Part shown: positions 1 through 9,258 of the stretch, one piece after another
Numbering within the stretch: position 1 is the stretch's first letter
Layout: every line of letters starts with the position of its first letter
Origin: Thermodesulfovibrio sp.
Lineage (GTDB): Bacteria > Nitrospirota > Thermodesulfovibrionia > Thermodesulfovibrionales > Thermodesulfovibrionaceae
Assembly: GCA_020725335.1 (NCBI GenBank)
Contig: DYFF01000008.1
Location: 1-44,517, forward strand
Direction of reading: 5' to 3'
Length of the DNA: 44,517 bases
The notes under the pieces: generated by a model
What the model was told of the DNA's origin: nothing
Seen by the model: only the letters and a program-made list of their open reading frames with translations
Database searches by the model: none
Translations under genes and position numbers: made by a program

Positions 1-142
1 ATCCCTTTGTCATCTTAAGCAATTGATATACTGTTGTGGCTGTCCCTGAAATGGATAAATTGTCTGTTAGGTCTAAGGCAAAGGAGTTGATAGGGAAGAA
101 TAGAAGAGACAAAACTGCAAAAAAGTAATTGAGCCTTTTCAT
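1..142 (-). CDS. N-terminus of an exported protein, cut by window edge
   Basis: Only the first 47 codons are present. They read MKRLNYFFAVLSLLFFPINS then FALDLTDNLSISGT, a clear Sec signal peptide (KR, hydrophobic core, likely cleavage after SFA) followed by a short alternating stretch that would suit the start of an outer-membrane beta-barrel or periplasmic protein. The ATG overlaps the TGA of the upstream DUF2325 gene as ATGA, and AGGAGG lies just upstream, so the two genes are probably translationally coupled. The function cannot be named from this fragment; porin-like is only a guess. Confidence 0.65.
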   Translation of the reverse strand, partial: MKRLNYFFAVLSLLFFPINSFALDLTDNLSISGTATTVYQLLKMTKG

Positions 143-444
143 GCTAATCCTCCTTTTTGTTTTAAGTTTTGAAGGCATTCAAGACATTTTCTAAGGGTGC
201 ATAGACCGCAACTGTGATACATAAAAAGTGGAATACCCTTTGAACGGGCAAAATTAATAACTTCATGTTTTACAGAATGGGAAACCTTATCAGTAAATAT
301 TACAATAGCATCTACCATGCCAATTTTTTTTCCTATGTACTTTGTTGGTTTTGTAAAAACCTTTAAGTTAATTCCTCTCTGACTTGCCTCTTTTAAATAA
401 TGTCTTTCAAGCCTATCCATTCCTCCAAGCAATAAAATACTCAC
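139..444 (-). CDS. DUF2325 family small protein with Cys4 motif
   Basis: A 101-aa protein beginning MSILLLGGMDRLE, the GG-x-D/R start typical of DUF2325 proteins, with a Rossmann-like alternation of strands and helices. The C-terminal third carries four cysteines spaced CxxCx4CxxC (residues 79, 82, 87, 90) after a YHS, which suggests a bound metal or Fe-S cluster; this is inference. The start is supported by AGGAGG-like sequence just upstream and a good promoter about 50 bp further up. It overlaps the next exported-protein gene by 4 nt. It lies near the CRP/FNR-type regulator and nrfHA, but nothing in the sequence shows that it belongs to that regulon. The function is unknown. Confidence 0.75.
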   Translation of the reverse strand: MSILLLGGMDRLERHYLKEASQRGINLKVFTKPTKYIGKKIGMVDAIVIFTDKVSHSVKHEVINFARSKGIPLFMYHSCGLCTLRKCLECLQNLKQKGGLA

Positions 445-491
445 TTTAACCTCCTTGTTTAATTATGCTTAATAAATTAGATTACTTTAAT

Positions 492-519
492 TTTATAAAA
501 TTAAGTTATTAATTGTCAA
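492..519 (-). promoter_or_regulatory. Sigma70-type promoter of the DUF2325 gene
   Basis: On the minus strand TTGACA (519-514) and TATAAA (497-492) are separated by 16 bp, close to the housekeeping consensus. The -10 sits inside an 18-bp perfect palindrome TTAATTTTATAAAATTAA (487-504), which might be an operator but is AT-only and could be chance. The rest of 445-735 is AT-rich and shows no other signal I can support. Confidence 0.55.
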
Positions 520-735
520 TATATCTAATTTTATTAGTATCAAAAAATATTATCAAATTAGTTGTTTTTAAAATTAAAATGAAAAATAGTCAGAGAGCCT
601 TGAAACCATCATGGATGCTAAGAGTAAAGATATTTAGTGGCAATTTTTATTTAAAGTCTCAGTTGTTAAAATGAAAAATTTAAAACAGGCGCTTTTTAGA
701 AAAAATTTTATTTTAGTTAATAAACTAAAAGTTAG

Positions 736-1398
736 TTAGAATAGACGGGATAATGCTCTGATATCTCTTATTATAAACCTATGTTCCGTCTCTGAAAGGT
801 ATCCCAGTTTTTTAAGTTTGCTTATTATTCTTATGGCTGTCTCAGTTGTTGTTCCTGTCATTTCAGCCAACTGCTGTTTTGTTATTCTAAAGTCAATGAG
901 AACACCTTCTGGAGAGCTTTTGCCATATTTATTTGCCAGTTTAAGTAGCTGATAGGCTATCCTTGAGGATACTTCCTCAAGGGCAATATTTTTAAGACTC
1001 TCTATTCCTTCTTTTAGCCTTAATGTTACATGATGTAATATCTGGGCTTCCAGTTGAGGATATTTACCGATAATTTGAAGAAACAATTTAGCTGGGATTC
1101 GCCCTATCTCGCAGTTTTCCATTGCCTGTGCTGTGGCAGGATAGGGAAATCCTTTTAGCACAGCAAGAGCACCGAAAAAATCAGGTGCATCTATAATTTC
1201 AAGGACAATCTCTCTACCATCTGAGGCAAGTTTTGATATTTTAACTTTACCTTTAATAAGTAAATAAAACCACTCTGCCTGCTGTCCCTCTGAGAAAATG
1301 GTTTCTCTTTTTTTGAACTTGAGGATTTTAAGATTTTCTTCAAGAGTTTTCAGGTCTTCCTTAACAATTTCTTTGAATATTGGCAAAGTTTCTAACAT
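736..1398 (-). CDS. hcpR: CRP/FNR-family transcriptional regulator (HcpR-like)
   Basis: A 220-aa regulator with an N-terminal cyclic-nucleotide-binding-type beta-roll (about residues 5-120, containing FSEGQQAEWFYLLIKGKVKI) , a dimerisation helix (about 120-145) and a C-terminal winged helix-turn-helix (ITKQQLAEMTGTTTETAIRI, about 172-192). It lacks the N-terminal cysteine cluster of oxygen-sensing FNR, so a haem or other ligand is more likely. It lies directly downstream of nrfHA, and the nrfH-hcp divergent promoter holds a CRP/FNR-type inverted repeat; HcpR regulators of this family are known to control hcp in anaerobes under NO/nitrite stress. The HcpR assignment therefore rests on family plus context. 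No Shine-Dalgarno sequence precedes the ATG; a TGTTAAAAT element lies 5 nt upstream, so the mRNA is probably leaderless. Confidence 0.75.
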   Translation of the reverse strand: MLETLPIFKEIVKEDLKTLEENLKILKFKKRETIFSEGQQAEWFYLLIKGKVKISKLASDGREIVLEIIDAPDFFGALAVLKGFPYPATAQAMENCEIGRIPAKLFLQIIGKYPQLEAQILHHVTLRLKEGIESLKNIALEEVSSRIAYQLLKLANKYGKSSPEGVLIDFRITKQQLAEMTGTTTETAIRIISKLKKLGYLSETEHRFIIRDIRALSRLF

Positions 1399-1403
1399 AG
1401 ATA

Positions 1404-1447
1404 ATTTTAACAGATTTGAATAGTATATCTTGTTATCTTTAAGATAA
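1404..1447 (-). promoter_or_regulatory. Extended -10 promoter and inverted repeat upstream of the regulator gene
   Basis: The minus strand carries TGTTAAAAT (1412-1404), an extended -10, ending 5 nt before the ATG at 1398, so transcription would start at or within 1 nt of the start codon. An inverted repeat TTATCTT-N-AAGATAA (1433-1447) is centred about 42 bp upstream of that start, a normal position for a class II CRP-family activator. Autoregulation is possible, but the half-sites differ from those of the nrfH-hcp box. Confidence 0.4.
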
Positions 1448-1550
1448 GCTTTTCAATTCTTTAAGTCTATCAAGGCACATAGTTATCTCTTTAAGCTTTT
1501 AGGTAATGGCATAATCCATGAAGAAATCAAACTGCAGACTCAACAAAAAA

Positions 1551-1594
1551 TATAAAAAGGCTTCTGCACCCAAAAGCCTCAGGTACAGAAGCCT
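1551..1594 (-). terminator. Rho-independent terminator after nrfA
   Basis: AGGCTTCTG (1558-1566) pairs with CAGAAGCCT (1586-1594), a 9-bp stem. On the minus strand the hairpin is followed by TTTTTATATTTTTT. It lies just past the nrfA stop and separates nrfHA from the regulator gene. Confidence 0.75.
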
Positions 1595-1600
1595 CAACTA

Positions 1601-3067
1601 TTATTTAAGCAAAGCCTCTATATTTTGCTGAGTACCATAGGGATCTTTAAATTCCTGTTCAGGTTTAAAGTTAAGCTTCTTTGCACCTCTGTTGTTCAGA
1701 TATTTTGTAAGTTCAAGTTCCACCTTGACAGGCACCTGAATTCCTGCCTTAGAAAGAGCTGTTCTTAAAATCATCTCAGCGTTTGATGAATATGCATAGG
1801 CATCGCTCAGTATTCTTGCTGCCTCTGTTGGATTGTGAAATCCTGCAGAGTTTTCAGCCATAATGTAAATGAGTCTGTACATGGCTTCAATGTATGCATC
1901 CTTTGCTCTATTGTATAGGTTCTGATCAATCTGACTGCCCTGCTCCTGGGCTTTATGAGTGAATTCAAAGAGCTTGGCTGCCCGAGCAGTCTGATTCCCT
2001 GCTCTGATAAGTAAGCTTACTGTTCTGTCCTGAATGGTAAGCACCTGCTGTTTGAGCCACTCAGGAGTCTGTCCATGGCATTGTAGACAAGGTCTCATGT
2101 CATTCTTAAGTGGGCTCATTATGCGGTGATCAGAGACCTTAAATCCTCCTGCTTTCTTGAAAGGCATATGGCAGTCTGCACAAGATGCGCCAGCATTCCA
2201 GTGAATTGAATTATTGGAAAATAGCTCATACTCAGGATGTCTTATAAACCCGAGTTTAAATCCTGTCACTGCCTGTTTCCATTCTGCATAGGATGGATCA
2301 CTCTTTAAAACTTTAATGATATTCTCAATAGTAATTCCACCAACTTTGCTTCCTTGCCATGGGAAGAATATTCCCTTAGGTTTCATTTCCTGATCTCTTG
2401 GAATTATATATGTCACATGACACTGGGCACATACGAGACTACGCATGTGTTGATGTGGAATGTTATTTACATCAACTCCCATGGTCTGAAGAGCCTTCCC
2501 AAGAGTAAACTGTCTGCTGATTTTAAGGGAGCCATCCTTTGCACTGTGACAGTCAGCACAGGAGTCTCCGAGTTCTCTGTGCTTCTCAGGTATCCAGTTT
2601 ACTGCTTCTCTAAATGGAGTATTGTAATAGGCAAGTCCATATTTTGCTTCAAGCTGAGGTGCATAGGGAGATTTGCATGTAAGGCACACTCCACCTGGCT
2701 TGTATCTGGATGAGTCTATTTCAAGAACGTCTTTCAGTCTATAATAGTGAGCCCTCGGTTCATTATATTCAATTCCAAATCCAAAGCCATTGTAAAGCAC
2801 TCCAAGAAAGGGAAACTCAGAAAGTTTGTCCCAGATGATTTTGTCTGTATCCCAGCCTTTTCTGTATTTACTCTTTCCAGCAGGCGTGGGATTTTCCATC
2901 TGTTTGTACATCTCATAATGAACTGGATATGCCTTTCCCCAGACCTCTGGGTCAAGCTCGCCTTCAGGGATTGCGACTGCTCTGAATTCTTTTGGTTTCT
3001 CTGGAGCACAGGCAAGTATTAATGAAATAGAAATAGCTAAAAACAAAAGAACAAATAAAGCTTTCAT
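1601..3067 (-). CDS. nrfA: Pentahaem cytochrome c nitrite reductase, catalytic subunit
   Basis: A 488-aa NrfA, which reduces nitrite (and NO) by six electrons to ammonium outside the cytoplasmic membrane. Five haem motifs are visible: CLTCK, the lysine-ligated catalytic haem diagnostic of NrfA, and the CxxCH sites CADCH, CAQCH, CADCH and CLQCH. I chose the ATG at 3067 because GGGAGG precedes it and the protein then begins MKALFVLLFLAISISLILAC, a lipoprotein-type signal with lipobox LILAC; the frame is open further upstream but without a signal or ribosome site. It follows nrfH by 10 nt and ends at a strong terminator. Lipid anchoring fits a complex with the membrane quinol oxidase NrfH. Confidence 0.97.
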   Translation of the reverse strand: MKALFVLLFLAISISLILACAPEKPKEFRAVAIPEGELDPEVWGKAYPVHYEMYKQMENPTPAGKSKYRKGWDTDKIIWDKLSEFPFLGVLYNGFGFGIEYNEPRAHYYRLKDVLEIDSSRYKPGGVCLTCKSPYAPQLEAKYGLAYYNTPFREAVNWIPEKHRELGDSCADCHSAKDGSLKISRQFTLGKALQTMGVDVNNIPHQHMRSLVCAQCHVTYIIPRDQEMKPKGIFFPWQGSKVGGITIENIIKVLKSDPSYAEWKQAVTGFKLGFIRHPEYELFSNNSIHWNAGASCADCHMPFKKAGGFKVSDHRIMSPLKNDMRPCLQCHGQTPEWLKQQVLTIQDRTVSLLIRAGNQTARAAKLFEFTHKAQEQGSQIDQNLYNRAKDAYIEAMYRLIYIMAENSAGFHNPTEAARILSDAYAYSSNAEMILRTALSKAGIQVPVKVELELTKYLNNRGAKKLNFKPEQEFKDPYGTQQNIEALLK

Positions 3068-3077
3068 AACTACCTCC

Positions 3078-3515
3078 CTAAATTGTTTCTGTAAAAGCTC
3101 TTTGTTTATGGGTTGCTCTTCTGTGACAATCCCAGCAATGCCTGTCACCAGTTGCTATCATAGAGACCATTCCCTCATGACATCTGATACAGTTTGCCTG
3201 AACAGTCTTTTTCCCGTGAGCTGAAATGACAATTCTCTCAGGAACGCTTCCTGAATAAAAATGGACTAAATCTTTTGTTCCGTCTATGCCCTTCCAGAGG
3301 TAAAAATTAACTTTTGAATCATTTGGAAGATGGCAATCTACACACTTAAGAGAGTTATGAAGCCCACCCTTCATTAAGGTAAAATACTGTTCTTCCATAA
3401 CATGGCATTTGGCACAAAATTCTGGAGAATTAGTTTTGGCGAGAATCTTAGGGGAGACCAACGCCACTATTAACAAGAGTATAGCTGCTGTAATCACTAT
3501 CCAGCCCCTATTCAT
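3078..3515 (-). CDS. nrfH: Tetrahaem quinol dehydrogenase NrfH
   Basis: A 145-aa NapC/NirT-family protein with one N-terminal membrane anchor (about residues 5-25, ITAAILLLIVALVSP) and four haem motifs: CAKCH, CVDCH, CIRCH and CWDCH. NrfH takes electrons from menaquinol and hands them to NrfA, giving respiratory ammonification or nitrite detoxification. Length and motif order fit the family. It is the first gene of the nrfHA operon, with a consensus TATAAT 10 box and a CRP/FNR-type box at -41.5 upstream. Confidence 0.95.
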   Translation of the reverse strand: MNRGWIVITAAILLLIVALVSPKILAKTNSPEFCAKCHVMEEQYFTLMKGGLHNSLKCVDCHLPNDSKVNFYLWKGIDGTKDLVHFYSGSVPERIVISAHGKKTVQANCIRCHEGMVSMIATGDRHCWDCHRRATHKQRAFTETI

Positions 3516-3570
3516 AATTCACCCCCTTTTTTATTTATATTTTATCAGAGAATTTTTTACTTTTCAATGA

Positions 3571-3640
3571 ATTATATTAGTTTGGTAATCAGCTTACTAT
3601 GATCTACATCATATTTTTTTCTTATTTTTTTCTCTAAAAT
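3571..3640. promoter_or_regulatory. Divergent nrfHA/hcp promoter with shared CRP/FNR-type box
   Basis: The inverted repeat TATGATCTACATCATA (3598-3613) is centred at 3605.5. On the minus strand a perfect TATAAT (3576-3571) predicts a start at 3564; on the plus strand TAAAAT (3635-3640) predicts a start at 3647. The box is centred at exactly -41.5 from both, the class II activation position of CRP/FNR proteins, and neither side has a good -35. One regulator dimer could therefore activate both operons. Inference: the regulator is the CRP/FNR protein at 736-1398. Confidence 0.75.
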
Positions 3641-3674
3641 TAAATTATAGAAATAACCTTTAAGGAGGTAAGAA

Positions 3675-5300
3675 ATGTTCTGTAGACAGTGTGAACAAAC
3701 AGCCAATCAGGTAGCATGTACAAAGCTTGGTGTATGCAGTAAAACTCCAGATACCGCATATTTACAGGATTTACTCACATATGCACTTCAGGGACTTGCA
3801 ACCTATGCAAAGGAGGCATTAAAGGATTCGGCTTTATCTAACGAGGACATAAGGAGAGTAAACAAATTCACTGTGGAGGCACTCTTTAGCACACTAACAA
3901 ATGTGAATTTTAATCCAGAAGCAATCCAAAACTTTATTTATGAAGCAGTAAAACTGAGAGACGAGCTTAAGAAAAAAGAGATTGAAGTTCAGGAGACAGA
4001 GGCTTGTCAGTTCAGACCAGCAGATAACTTACAGGAACTAATAAAACAGGGAGAGGAAGCAAATAAAAAGATTTTCCACAGTTACCCAAATGAAGATATT
4101 CAGTCCCTGAAAGAGATAACACTTTATGCTTTAAGAGGCATTGCTGCCTATACAGACCATGCCCAGATTCTTGGTGAAGAAGACCTTTCTGTTTATTCAT
4201 TTATTTATGATGCCCTTGATGCAATGCAGAGGGATGGTGACCTCAATTTCTGGCTTAACATGGTGTTAAAAGCTGGTGAGACAAATTTAAAGGCTATGGA
4301 GTTGCTTGACAGGGCAAACACTGGCAGATACGGTCATCCTCTTCCAACAGCAGTTCCTCTTGGACATAAAAAGGGCAAGGCAATAGTTGTATCTGGGCAT
4401 GACTTAAGAGACCTTGAATTACTTCTTAAACAGACTGAAGGTAAAGGCATATATGTTTACACCCACGGAGAGATGCTTCCCTGCCATGGTTATCCTGAAT
4501 TGAAAAAATATAAACATTTTTATGGACATTATGGCACAGCCTGGCAGAATCAACAGAGAGAGTTTGCACAGTTTCCTGGTGCAATACTCATGACAACAAA
4601 CTGTCTTATGAAGCCTCAGGAAAGCTATAAAGACAGAATTTTTACAACAGGGGTAGTGGGGTTCCCAGGGATAAGACACTTAAAAGACAAAGACTTTACC
4701 CCAGTAATTGAAAAGGCTCTTGAACTGCCAGGATTTACAGAGGACAGGGAAGGTAAAACCGTAATGGTTGGCTTTGCAAGAAATACTGTGCTTGACGCTG
4801 CTGATAAGGTTATAGAGCTTGTAAAAGCTGGAAAAATCCGTCACTTTTTCCTCGTTGGCGGTTGTGACGGTGCAAAACCAGGAAGAAGCTACTATACAGA
4901 GTTTGTTGAGAAAGCACCAGCGGACACTGTCATACTTACCCTTGCCTGTGGAAAATTCAGGTTTTTTGACAAAGAACTTGGCTCAATTGAGGGAATCCCG
5001 AGACTTCTTGACGTAGGACAGTGCAATGACGCCTACTCGGCAATTCAGATTGCCATTGCCCTTTCAAAGGCATTCAATGTAAGTGTAAATGACCTTCCTC
5101 TTTCTCTAATACTTTCTTGGTACGAACAGAAAGCTGTGGCAATTCTTACAACGCTTCTTTATCTTGGAATTAAAAATATAAGACTCGGTCCCACATTGCC
5201 TGCCTTTGTAACTCCAAATGTGCTAAAGGTGCTTGTGGATAATTTCGGAATTAAACCAATAAAGACTGCAGAGGAAGATTTGAAAGATATTTTAGGATAA
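3675..5300 (+). CDS. hcp: Hybrid cluster protein (hydroxylamine/NO reductase)
   Basis: A 541-aa Hcp. The N-terminus MFCRQCEQTANQVACTKLGV carries the Fe-S ligands C3, C6, C15 and C21 with the Cx2Cx8Cx5C spacing of prokaryotic Hcp. Hybrid-cluster regions are also visible, such as GHDLRDL, THGEMLPCHGYP, TTNCLMKP, VGGCDGA, TLACGKFRF and DVGQCNDAYSA. Hcp reduces NO to N2O in the anaerobic cytoplasm, and hydroxylamine reductase activity is also reported. An AAGGAGG precedes the ATG. It is transcribed away from nrfHA from the shared control region, consistent with co-induction by nitrite or NO. Confidence 0.97.
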   Translation: MFCRQCEQTANQVACTKLGVCSKTPDTAYLQDLLTYALQGLATYAKEALKDSALSNEDIRRVNKFTVEALFSTLTNVNFNPEAIQNFIYEAVKLRDELKKKEIEVQETEACQFRPADNLQELIKQGEEANKKIFHSYPNEDIQSLKEITLYALRGIAAYTDHAQILGEEDLSVYSFIYDALDAMQRDGDLNFWLNMVLKAGETNLKAMELLDRANTGRYGHPLPTAVPLGHKKGKAIVVSGHDLRDLELLLKQTEGKGIYVYTHGEMLPCHGYPELKKYKHFYGHYGTAWQNQQREFAQFPGAILMTTNCLMKPQESYKDRIFTTGVVGFPGIRHLKDKDFTPVIEKALELPGFTEDREGKTVMVGFARNTVLDAADKVIELVKAGKIRHFFLVGGCDGAKPGRSYYTEFVEKAPADTVILTLACGKFRFFDKELGSIEGIPRLLDVGQCNDAYSAIQIAIALSKAFNVSVNDLPLSLILSWYEQKAVAILTTLLYLGIKNIRLGPTLPAFVTPNVLKVLVDNFGIKPIKTAEEDLKDILG

Positions 5301-5309
5301 GAGTTTCCA

Positions 5310-6464
<1,155 letters not shown>

Positions 6465-6479
<15 letters not shown>

Positions 6480-7106
6480 TTTATGTTTTATGGCATAGCT
6501 AATTATTTCAGCATTGTTTTTTAAGTCAAGCTTTTCAAGAATTCTTGTTCTGTAAGTGCTGACAGTTTTTATACTTATTGATAATTCTTTTGATATGTCT
6601 ATCAAACTTTTTCCTTTGGCAATCATTAAAAATACTTGAAATTCCCTTTCTGAAAGTCTTTCATGTGGCTGAATATCCTGAGTTTTCTGAAGATAAGAGA
6701 TAAGTTTATCAGAGAAACTATCGGGGATATATTTGCCTCCTCTTAATATTTTATCAACTGCTTTTGTTAATTCTTCAGGATCAGCAGATTTTGTCATGTA
6801 ACCATTAGCTCCCATTTTTAATGCTCTTGAGGCATATTGTTCTTCTGGATACATGCTGATGAGCAGGATTTTAACATCTGGTTTTATTGATTTAAGTCGC
6901 CTTAATGTTTCTAATCCATCAATTTGAGGCATGGCAATATCGAGCATAATCAAATCGAAATTTTCCTTTTCTACAAGTTTGATTGCTTCAAAACCGTCTT
7001 TAGCTTCTTTACACTCACCTATTGAAGGTAAATCAAGAAGAATTTCTTTTAATCCTTTTCTGAAAAGAGTATGATCATCTACTATTAAGACTTTTATTTT
7101 ATTCAT
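6465..7106 (-). CDS. NarL/FixJ-family response regulator
   Basis: A 213-aa response regulator. The receiver domain (about residues 1-120) has the acidic pocket VDDH near residue 10, the phospho-acceptor Asp in LIMLDIAMP (about residue 56) and the late Lys in MTKSADP. The C-terminal LuxR-type helix-turn-helix is LSEREFQVFLMIAKGKSLID followed by ISKELSISIKTVSTYRTRI. It overlaps the sensor kinase gene by 8 nt, so the two are a translationally coupled pair. The target genes cannot be seen from the sequence. Confidence 0.93.
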
Positions 7107-9258
7107 TTTTTTTGATAGGAACAGATAGAATCACTTCTGTTCCACCTTCTTCTCTTCTTCTTATATCAATGGTAGCATTTATAGAATAAGCTCTTTCTTT
7201 CATCGCCATAAGTCCGAAAGATTCAGGACTTTTTATTTTACTGTCATCTATACCAATTCCGTTATCTTTTACCATAAGCAGAAGGCTGCCATCAACTCTT
7301 AAAAGCTTTATATAAACTTCTGTAGCATTTGCATGTCTTGCTATATTAGTAAGTGCTTCCTGGAATATTCTAAAAATAGCTAAAGAAGTCTCTTTTTGGA
7401 GGTTAATGCCATCTTCTGTTATTTCAATTTTACAATTAATATTGCTATTTTTTTCAAATTCCTTTGCCTGCCATTTTATCGCATCCTGTAAAGTTAAGTG
7501 ATCTATTAAAGAAGGGCGAAGTTTATTTGATATGTTTTGTACTTGTCCTATGAGGGTATTTATTATGTTTATGGCTTCTTCAAATTTTTCTAAAATTAAA
7601 CTATCAGTTATTCTCTTTTTAATCCAAGACAAATTTAGTTTTAGTGCAGTAAGAGATTGTCCTAAATTATCATGAATTTCCCTTGATATCTCCTTTCTTT
7701 CATTTTCTCTTATATTCTGTAGATAAAAAGAAAGCTTTCTTAATGCTTCTTTTGATTTTTTAAGCTCTTCTTCTATCTTTTTTTTGTAAGTTATGTCTCT
7801 TCCAATCGTTTTAGTTTTAATAAAGTTTCCTTTTTCATCTACCTCAATAAATTCATTAAGAGATGCAGTAAATATAGAACCATCTTTTCTTATAAAATCT
7901 CTTTCTACTTGAATAAAGTTGTATTTTTCAATGTTTGAAAAGAATTCTAATTGTGCTTTTTTTGATTCTTCTGTCATAAACTGAGTTACGGGTTTGCCAA
8001 TTATTTCTTCTTTTCTATAACCAAGCATTTTTGCTTCTGTTTCATTACATTCAATTATAATTCCATTTTTATCAACAGAATGATACATGTCAGGAGCATT
8101 ATCATAGAGGTCTCTGTATTTTTCCTCTGATAATCTTAATTGTTTTTCAATTTTTTTTCTTTTTGAAATATTAATTGTAAGAGTTATGATTACCCCGAAG
8201 GATACAATAAAAATTAAAATTAAAGTAAAAATAGTTTTCTTATATTTTGAAAAAAAGCTTTCTGGCAAATTGATTATTTTACTCTCAGTAGGGATTTTAC
8301 TCAAGGATAGATTAAATCTTTTTAGTTCTTTATAATCGAACATATATTCATTGGGACTTTCCTTTATTATGGATATTTCAGAGGGTTGTTTGCCCTTTAA
8401 GATTTTAAGCCCTATCTCTCCAGCTTTTTTACCTTGCAAAAAAGCACTGGTTAATTTCCCTCCCACAATACCTCTTCCCAAATAAAAATCCCAAACACTA
8501 TAAATTGGCGATTTAATATGAGGGTATAGTAAATCAAGACTTTCTTCATAAGCAAAGAAATTACCTGTTTTATCTCTATTGACAAGTAGTAATAGAACAA
8601 TACTTTTGCTCGGAATATTTTCCACTTCCTTTATCAATTCTTTCATGTTTGGGTTTTCAATCATTATAAATTTTGCTCTTTTTTCAAAATAGGGTGCTAC
8701 TTTGAGGAATTCATTCTTCATTGCTAAGCCAGTAGTAGTCACATCATTTATTACATATATTTCATCTGTGTATGGATGAAGTTTCAGGGCTATTTCGATT
8801 GTTCCTTGAATGTCTGTTTCCTCAGCTACTCCCGTAAACCATTTTCGATATTTTAATAGGGATTCCTCGTTAAAATTATTTATACCGCAAAAAACAACGG
8901 GGATATTCTTGAACAATTCTTCATAATGTTTTAATGTGAAATTTAAGGCATCGTTGTCAGAGACAAAAATAATATGGAATTTAAAATTTCTGTATTTATT
9001 TCTCAATAAACTTAAAATTCTGTCTTCATATTGGGGAACAGAAAATCTTTTAGTATCCATATATTCGATATAGTATTCAATATCTTTCTCTAAGGGTTTT
9101 AGTGCTTCTTTTATACCATTAACAATTTTGTCAGTCCAGCTTAAGCCATGGTGGTAGGAATTAAGGATTAATATTTGTTTTTTTTCTGACTGAGCGTAAC
9201 ATAGGGAAGATAACGATAACGAAAATATTACTAACAGCAAAAGAATTTTTTTATACAT
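7099..9258 (-). CDS. Sensor histidine kinase with periplasmic ABC-type ligand-binding domain
   Basis: A 719-aa hybrid-looking sensor. Order: signal/TM segment (1-22); extracytoplasmic domain resembling the ABC_sub_bind family (about 25-330, starting KKQILILNSYHHGLSWTD); TM helix (about 341-364); PAS domain (about 378-490, with LSEEKYRDLYDNAPD); coiled linker; HisKA_3 H-box REISREIHDNLGQSLTALKL (about 520-540) with the conserved His; and a HATPase domain (FRIFQEALTNIARHANA, DNGIGI, GLMAMKERA). HisKA_3 kinases pair with NarL-type regulators, matching the overlapping downstream gene. The domain type suggests a small organic ligand, but the ligand is unknown. Confidence 0.9.
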   Translation of the reverse strand: MYKKILLLLVIFSLSLSSLCYAQSEKKQILILNSYHHGLSWTDKIVNGIKEALKPLEKDIEYYIEYMDTKRFSVPQYEDRILSLLRNKYRNFKFHIIFVSDNDALNFTLKHYEELFKNIPVVFCGINNFNEESLLKYRKWFTGVAEETDIQGTIEIALKLHPYTDEIYVINDVTTTGLAMKNEFLKVAPYFEKRAKFIMIENPNMKELIKEVENIPSKSIVLLLLVNRDKTGNFFAYEESLDLLYPHIKSPIYSVWDFYLGRGIVGGKLTSAFLQGKKAGEIGLKILKGKQPSEISIIKESPNEYMFDYKELKRFNLSLSKIPTESKIINLPESFFSKYKKTIFTLILIFIVSFGVIITLTINISKRKKIEKQLRLSEEKYRDLYDNAPDMYHSVDKNGIIIECNETEAKMLGYRKEEIIGKPVTQFMTEESKKAQLEFFSNIEKYNFIQVERDFIRKDGSIFTASLNEFIEVDEKGNFIKTKTIGRDITYKKKIEEELKKSKEALRKLSFYLQNIRENERKEISREIHDNLGQSLTALKLNLSWIKKRITDSLILEKFEEAINIINTLIGQVQNISNKLRPSLIDHLTLQDAIKWQAKEFEKNSNINCKIEITEDGINLQKETSLAIFRIFQEALTNIARHANATEVYIKLLRVDGSLLLMVKDNGIGIDDSKIKSPESFGLMAMKERAYSINATIDIRRREEGGTEVILSVPIKKNE

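Noticed and set aside
2354-3022. Open frames opposite or out of phase with nrfA
   Set aside because: No ribosome sites or recognisable domains; they lie entirely within the pentahaem cytochrome gene.
3068-3148. N-terminal extension of NrfA to an upstream ATG
   Set aside because: It would overlap nrfH and place the lipoprotein signal internally; the ATG at 3067 has GGGAGG and starts the signal peptide.
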